In this document: in pieces, positions 59,879 to 64,000 of the stretch
Numbering within the stretch: the first letter of the stretch is position 1
Layout of the letters: each line of letters starts with the position of its first letter
Origin: an uncultured Eubacterium sp.
Lineage (GTDB): Bacteria; Bacillota; Clostridia; Lachnospirales; Lachnospiraceae
Direction: 5' to 3'
DNA length: 64,000 nucleotides
Assembly (NCBI GenBank): GCA_934316845.1
Contig: CAKRDZ010000007.1
Coordinates: 34,851-98,850 of the forward strand
Translations under genes and position numbers: made by a program
Notes under the pieces: model-generated
Told to the model about the DNA's origin: nothing
The model's database searches: none
What the model saw: only the letters and a program-made list of their open reading frames with translations

Positions 59879-60655
59879 ATGGCAATGAAAGATGATGAAA
59901 AAAAGAAATTATGGGATCAATATAAAAAGAATAAAAGCCCGGAAATTCGTGAAAAATTAATAATTGAATATGCAAACCTTGTAAATCTTGTGGCCGGACG
60001 TATGGGAATGTATCTGGGATACACCGTGGAATATGATGATCTGGTGGGGTATGGAATATTTGGACTGATTGATGCAATAGACAAATTTGATCTGACAAAA
60101 AATGTAAAATTTGAAACATATGCCAGTCTACGTATCCGTGGCTCGATATTGGATCAGATCCGGAAGATGGACTGGGTTCCGCGTACATTGCGCCAGCGGC
60201 AGAAACAGATCGACAGTATGGCTGCAAAAATAGAAGAAAAAGAAGGAAGACCTGCGACAGATGCAGAAATTGCCAAACAATTAAATGTGTCGGAAGAAGA
60301 ATATAATGGTTGGAAAAGTGAGATCCAGCTGTCGAATTTAATTTCTCTGGATGATTATTTGGAGCAGGGAGGAGATTCCCAGGTTGAACTGGGAGGGACG
60401 CACCGTTTTGAACAGCCCGAAAAAGCAGTAGAAAAGGAAGAATTAAAAAAGATACTGGTAAAAGCATTAGAGACGTTGACAGAGAAAGAGACAAGTGTCA
60501 TAACATTGTATTATTATGAAGATCTAACATTAAAAGAAATTAGTCAGATATTAAGTGTGTCGGAGTCGAGAGTATCCCAGCTTCACTCCAGAGCCTTACA
60601 AAAAATGAAAGGAACGTTAGGGGATAGTGTAGAGTTGTTGTCGCTGTTTAATTGA
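59879..60655 (+). CDS. fliA: RNA polymerase motility sigma factor (sigma-28; FliA/SigD)
   Basis: This 258-residue sigma-70 family protein is of the FliA/WhiG/SigD group that drives late flagellar, chemotaxis and autolysin genes. Region 2 has VEYDDLVGYGIFGLIDAIDKFD and FETYASLRIRGSILDQIRKMDWVPR, whose WVPR ending is a sigma-28 hallmark. Region 3 (GRPATDAEIAKQLNVSEEEY) and region 4 (LTLKEISQILSVSESRVSQLHSRAL) follow. Its promoters are likely TAAA-N15-GCCGATAA forms, as found upstream of flgB and fliK here. Its anti-sigma FlgM is not in the window. The Bacillus order cheD-sigD is kept apart from one small insert. Confidence 0.97.
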   Translation: MAMKDDEKKKLWDQYKKNKSPEIREKLIIEYANLVNLVAGRMGMYLGYTVEYDDLVGYGIFGLIDAIDKFDLTKNVKFETYASLRIRGSILDQIRKMDWVPRTLRQRQKQIDSMAAKIEEKEGRPATDAEIAKQLNVSEEEYNGWKSEIQLSNLISLDDYLEQGGDSQVELGGTHRFEQPEKAVEKEELKKILVKALETLTEKETSVITLYYYEDLTLKEISQILSVSESRVSQLHSRALQKMKGTLGDSVELLSLFN

Positions 60656-60675
60656 CAAAAGAAAGGGGGATTTAT

Positions 60676-62274
60676 ATGAAAAAAGATGCCTATTTTCAAG
60701 TTGTTCCGAGTGGAAAAAGAACAATGCTGAAAGTGTACCCTGCGTCAGATGGCGGTGCGATGTTTACTGTTGATGAGGTTCAGAGATATCTTGATTCGGT
60801 AAATATCAGTGGCTACAATCTGGCAGAATTAAACAATTATTTAAGAAGTGGCAGATTTGATGTGGATTATCTTCTTGTTATGTCGGAATGTTATCCGGAA
60901 GGAGAAAAGTGTCTTATTGATATTTCAGAAGATGCGGGGGAGGCAGTTGCAAGATTTTATCCGCCTTCACCGGATGGAAAGCCCATGGATAAAGATGATA
61001 TTTTGAGTGATCTTCGTGTGGCCGGAGTGGTTTATGGGATTCAGGAGGCGGAGATTGATCGTTTTCTGAAAGAACGCAGATATTGCACGGATTATTATGT
61101 TGCAAAAGCAGATCAGCCGGTTCCGGGAAAAGATGCCAGTATAGAATATTTTTTCGATGTTAATGTTTCGGCTAAACCCAAATTAAATGAAGATGGAAGT
61201 GTGGATTTTCACCATCTTGGGAACATTAAACAGATCGAAGCAGGACAGCGGCTGGCAAAACTTACACCGGCCTATCTTGGCGAACCGGGAACAACGGTAA
61301 CCGGTCAGGTGATGCAGCCAAATAAAGTAAAAAATCTTTCCCTGCGATTTGGCAGAAACATACGTCTGTCAGAAGATAAATGTGAGATATTTTCGGAAGT
61401 GGCAGGGCATGTAACGTTGGTAGATGACCTTGTTATGGTATCAGATGTTTATGATGTGCCGGCCAATGTAGATGTGTCAACAGGAGATATCGAGTACAAT
61501 GGGACAGTACATGTAAACGGCAATGTGCTTACCGGATATCAGATCCATGCTACGGGTGATATTATTGTAAATGGAGTAGTTGAGGGGGCTGAATTATACG
61601 CCGGAGGAAACATTGTATTAAAACGCGGTATGCAGGGGATGTCAAAGGGGCGTCTGGACGCGGCAGGCAATATTTCCGCCAAATTTATTGAAAACAGTAA
61701 AGTGCGCGGAGATGGTACGCTTATGTGTGATGCCGTCCTGCATAGTAATGTCGAGTGCCGGGGCGATGTTTCTGTACTGGGACGGAAGGGCTTGATCAAC
61801 GGGGGACATGTCTGCTCTTATTCCAATATTACTGCCACCCAGACAGGATCGTTAATGGGAACGCTAACCGTTATAGAAATTCTTTCTGATGTTGAGCGTG
61901 CCAAAGAATACACCGACCTGAACAAACGTTTGGATATGGCGGAACGTGGGATTCGTAAGATGGATCGTGTACTTGGGGGAATCAAAGCAAGTCTCAAGGC
62001 GGGGATCCGATTAAATGAAACACAGGTTACGTATCTGAAAATGGCTTCTTTTCTGCGGCCTAAAATGCAATATGCAATCGAAACGATGGAAAACCGTATT
62101 CCAATGCTGGAAAGTGCAATGAGCATGCAGGGAAAAGGAAAAATCATTGTGAATGGAAATGTGAATCCGGGTACTAAAATTGTTATTAAAGAAATGTCAC
62201 GTATGATTTCAGATACAGAAACCCATTGTAAGTTCATTCTTGAGGGCGCAGATATAAAGGCGGTTGGTTTATAA
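60676..62274 (+). CDS. FapA (DUF342) family protein
   Basis: The 532-residue product belongs to the FapA/DUF342 family of beta-helix proteins, often close to flagellar genes. The family pattern is visible from residue 165, with VDFHHLGNIKQIEAGQRLAKLTPAYLGEPGTTVTG and a parallel beta-helix of short polar repeats (VDVSTGDIEYNGTVHVNGNV; GDIIVNGVVEGAELYAGGNIV; GNISAKFIENSKVRGDG). A coiled coil lies near residues 410-460. Some family members localise polar or flagellar assembly factors; a precise role here is unknown. ATG 60676 follows GGGGG, preferred to TTG 60652. It follows fliA by 20 bases. Confidence 0.85.
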   Translation: MKKDAYFQVVPSGKRTMLKVYPASDGGAMFTVDEVQRYLDSVNISGYNLAELNNYLRSGRFDVDYLLVMSECYPEGEKCLIDISEDAGEAVARFYPPSPDGKPMDKDDILSDLRVAGVVYGIQEAEIDRFLKERRYCTDYYVAKADQPVPGKDASIEYFFDVNVSAKPKLNEDGSVDFHHLGNIKQIEAGQRLAKLTPAYLGEPGTTVTGQVMQPNKVKNLSLRFGRNIRLSEDKCEIFSEVAGHVTLVDDLVMVSDVYDVPANVDVSTGDIEYNGTVHVNGNVLTGYQIHATGDIIVNGVVEGAELYAGGNIVLKRGMQGMSKGRLDAAGNISAKFIENSKVRGDGTLMCDAVLHSNVECRGDVSVLGRKGLINGGHVCSYSNITATQTGSLMGTLTVIEILSDVERAKEYTDLNKRLDMAERGIRKMDRVLGGIKASLKAGIRLNETQVTYLKMASFLRPKMQYAIETMENRIPMLESAMSMQGKGKIIVNGNVNPGTKIVIKEMSRMISDTETHCKFILEGADIKAVGL

Positions 62275-62304
62275 AAGACAGTATGCGAGTAAGGAGGAAT
62301 TAAT

Positions 62305-62610
62305 ATGGCAATTAATTCAATTGATCTGGTTACGATACCATCTCGTTCTATGGAAGCATCCAACATAGTGGGAAAAGAGCAGCATCAGATCCAGAATATG
62401 TCAGAAAGTGGTGCGGCAATTCTTGAAAAGGAAATTGCAGACAATTCACATCGGACGGTGGAGACAAAAAAGAAAGAAAAAATGAACTTTGATCTTGATG
62501 GATCCGGAAAATCTTTTTATCAAAAAGGAAAGAAACGAAAAAAGAAGAAAGAGGAGCCGGAGGACGAAAAGAAAGCAGGGTCAAACAGTCGTTTTGACGT
62601 TACAATTTAA
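62305..62610 (+). CDS. Small basic/acidic protein of unknown function in the fliA-rpsB interval
   Basis: I recognise no family. The 101-residue product is hydrophilic and without membrane helices. It opens MAINSIDLVTIPSRSMEAS, has a Lys/Arg-rich patch near residues 74-82 (KGKKRKKKKEE) and ends SNSRFDVTI. The charge blocks and small size suggest a protein or nucleic-acid binder, but nothing is proven. AAGGAGG precedes ATG. It is cotranscribed with fapA and the SwrB-like gene. Conservation in relatives would decide if it is real; its good ribosome site and clean spacing support it. Confidence 0.7.
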   Translation: MAINSIDLVTIPSRSMEASNIVGKEQHQIQNMSESGAAILEKEIADNSHRTVETKKKEKMNFDLDGSGKSFYQKGKKRKKKKEEPEDEKKAGSNSRFDVTI

Positions 62611-62628
62611 ACAATAGGAGATACCGTT

Positions 62629-63207
62629 TTGAGTTTAATGGAAATTATTTTAATTATTATAGGTTTTATTTTTCTTTTTATCGGTTTTTTTGCCGGAAAC
62701 CGAAAAAAGCAGATAACAACAGAAGAAACGACAGAAACGAGTCAATTGTCCGGAAAGATTGCCGAACAGACAATTGATATTCTGGAGTCAAAAAAAGAGC
62801 AGGTTTTGTCAGAAACAGAAGAATACCTGAATCGGAAGAGCAATGAGAAAATCATGGAATTTGAAGAATATTCTTCCCAGATATTGGCAAAGATTGAACA
62901 TAATCATGAAGAAGTCGTTTTTATGTATCAAATGCTCTCGGACAAAGAAGAAGAAATGAAAAAAATGTATCATTCCCAGCCGGATCAAAAAGTGCCGCTG
63001 CCAGAGCCGATACCGAAAAATGAGAAGAGGGCCAAAAAGCCGCAGACACAGAAAGAAGAGAAGCCGGTTAAAAAACAGGACAAAGAAGAACTCAATAAGC
63101 AGATGATCGAACTGCATCATCGTGGAAAGAGTGTATTGGAAATATCTAAACTTCTGCATGTCGGACAGGGAGAAGTACAATTGGTTTTATCACTATATGA
63201 CAAGTGA
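62629..63207 (+). CDS. SwrB/YlxL-like membrane-anchored protein (DUF6115 type)
   Basis: The 192-residue product has one N-terminal membrane helix (about 3-22), a polar coiled-coil stalk with a Pro/Lys-rich stretch, and a short C-terminal helix-turn-helix-like domain (IELHHRGKSVLEISKLLHVGQGEVQLVLSLY). Position between the sigma-28 region and rpsB matches Bacillus swrB (ylxL), whose product activates the flagellar type III export apparatus. Sequence similarity to SwrB is not obvious to me, so the match is by synteny and topology. TTG 62629 is the start, 8 bases after AGGAG. Confidence 0.75.
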   Translation: MSLMEIILIIIGFIFLFIGFFAGNRKKQITTEETTETSQLSGKIAEQTIDILESKKEQVLSETEEYLNRKSNEKIMEFEEYSSQILAKIEHNHEEVVFMYQMLSDKEEEMKKMYHSQPDQKVPLPEPIPKNEKRAKKPQTQKEEKPVKKQDKEELNKQMIELHHRGKSVLEISKLLHVGQGEVQLVLSLYDK

Positions 63208-63221
63208 GATGAGGTAGAATC

Positions 63222-63749
63222 GTGAAAATGAAATGGTTTTTAAGAGGGTTAGGGACAGGAATTATTGTTGCGACGCTTCTTTTGTGTATCAGTTACCGCC
63301 AGCAGTCAGACCATAGCGAATTGATCAAAGAGGCAAAAAAAATCGGTATGGTTTTTCCAAAGGGAGAGACGGATACGGTAGAATTGGAGAAGACAGTGGA
63401 GAAGATTCAGAAGGAAAATGCTGCCTCACAGGCTGCGGTAAGTACCTCCAATGAATCCGAACAAGACAAAAAGAGCAGAGAGAAGATGGAAAAAAGTAAA
63501 GAAGATATTACTTCCGTCTCAACATACCAGAAGAAAAAGCGTACGATTGTTGTTCTGCCGACAGAGGTTTTATCTTCTGAGACAATTACGAAAAAGCTAG
63601 AAGATGAGGGCCTGGTTGCAGATGCCAAAGAGTTTGATAAGTATCTGGAAGAATATGGATATGCCAAAAAGATCCGTAGTGGAAAATACAAGATTCCAAA
63701 AGGTGCAGATTACGAAGAAATTGCAAAAATCATAACAAAACAAAATTAG
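63222..63749 (+). CDS. Short YceG/MltG-like protein, lacking the transglycosylase domain
   Basis: The 175-residue product has one N-terminal membrane helix (about 9-24), a Ser/Glu/Lys-rich linker, and a C-terminal segment. That segment resembles the LysM-like subdomain found at the start of MltG (YceG) enzymes: SSETITKKLEDEGLVADAKEFDKYL followed by RSGKYKIPKGADYEEIAKIIT. The lytic transglycosylase domain is absent. It may bind peptidoglycan only. GTG 63222 is 7 bases after GATGAGG. It ends the motility locus before the rpsB promoter. Confidence 0.72.
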   Translation: MKMKWFLRGLGTGIIVATLLLCISYRQQSDHSELIKEAKKIGMVFPKGETDTVELEKTVEKIQKENAASQAAVSTSNESEQDKKSREKMEKSKEDITSVSTYQKKKRTIVVLPTEVLSSETITKKLEDEGLVADAKEFDKYLEEYGYAKKIRSGKYKIPKGADYEEIAKIITKQN

Positions 63750-63752
63750 TTC

Positions 63753-63781
63753 TTGCTTTTTTGCTTATGATATGATAAAAT
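63753..63781 (+). promoter_or_regulatory. sigma-A promoter of rpsB
   Basis: TTGCTT (63753-63758) and TAAAAT (63776-63781) are spaced by 17 bases. A leader of about 105 bases to the rpsB start follows, containing a small CTGC/GCAG stem (63825-63839). Such leaders can carry ribosomal-protein feedback sites, but I recognise no family. Confidence 0.7.
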
Positions 63782-63893
63782 AAACCGGATTGAAAAAACA
63801 CGTTGACGGATTTTGGAAAAGGTGCTGCCTGGAGTGCAGTCTTTCTGAAAGAAGAAGTCATCGGAAGAAAAAAACCATATGGAGGTAAGAAAA

Positions 63894-64000
63894 ATGAGTG
63901 TTATTTCAATGAAACAATTATTAGAAGCAGGTGTTCATTTTGGACATCAGACAAGAAGATGGAACCCTAAAATGGCTGAGTACATCTACACAGAGAGAAA
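63894..64000 (+). CDS. rpsB: Ribosomal protein S2 (5' end only)
   Basis: The first 35 complete codons encode MSVISMKQLLEAGVHFGHQT followed by RRWNPKMAEYIYTER, the universally conserved start of ribosomal protein S2. GGAGG lies 8 bases before ATG. The rest lies outside the window. In Firmicutes rpsB is followed by tsf, and its place after swrB matches Bacillus. Confidence 0.97.
   Translation, partial: MSVISMKQLLEAGVHFGHQTRRWNPKMAEYIYTER

Overview
The window reads as the chromosome of a motile, endospore-type Firmicute of the class Clostridia, most likely a Lachnospiraceae member of the Roseburia/Agathobacter kind. This rests on gene order, the AT-leaning coding style, frequent GTG and TTG starts behind strong GGAGG ribosome sites, the forespore sigma factor SigG beside a YlmC/YmxH protein, a codY gene abutting the fla/che locus, and a Bacillus-like flagellar order ending sigD - swrB-like - rpsB. 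The genus is inference. No phage, insertion sequence, CRISPR, tRNA or rRNA is visible, and no stretch of 300 bases lacks a gene.

Bases 1-16300 are housekeeping. The 3' part of an ABC exporter is followed by the translation and RNA operon rimP-nusA-rnpM-ylxQ-infB-rbfA-nrnA-truB-ribF. A MocR-type regulator overlaps the end of ribF. Then come a Na/phosphate cotransporter with a PhoU-like tail, a membrane-anchored metallophosphoesterase and scpA-scpB. A bidirectional terminator separates these from a leftward HMGL-like aldolase gene.

Bases 16300-30200 hold purM-purN-purD-glyA, a cytosolic LacI-type sensor fused to GGDEF, the leftward sigG gene, ylmC, nrdR, comM, dprA, topA and codY. Most units have a readable sigma-A promoter; sigG has a forespore-type promoter candidate.

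Bases 30200-63750 are one near-continuous motility locus, all on the + strand. First come rod, MS-ring, switch, export-ATPase and hook genes (flgB-flgC-fliE-fliF-fliG-fliH-fliI-fliJ-motE-fliK-flgD-TIGR02530-flgE). Next are swrD/flbD, motAB, fliL, fliM, fliY, cheY, the export gate (fliO,P,Q,R, flhB, flhA), flhF-flhG, a PilZ protein, cheB-cheA-cheW-cheD, a small membrane protein, the motility sigma factor, fapA, an unknown basic protein, a SwrB-like protein and a short YceG-like protein. rpsB starts at the right edge.

The sequence suggests the motility locus is transcribed as several modules. The codY terminator is overlapped by a sigma-28-type promoter placed so that its transcript would lack most of the terminator's 5' arm. 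A perfect-consensus sigma-28 promoter precedes fliK. A strong terminator followed at once by an extended -10 sigma-A promoter separates flgE from swrD. Because the sigma-28 gene lies at the far end of the locus, this implies feedback and an unusual ordering in which basal-body genes may be partly under sigma-28. I see no clearly new multi-gene system. The best novelty candidates are this promoter and terminator architecture, three poorly characterised small proteins near the sigma-28 gene, the LacI-like/GGDEF fusion, and an IF2 with a long Asn/Arg/Asp/Gly-rich disordered tract.
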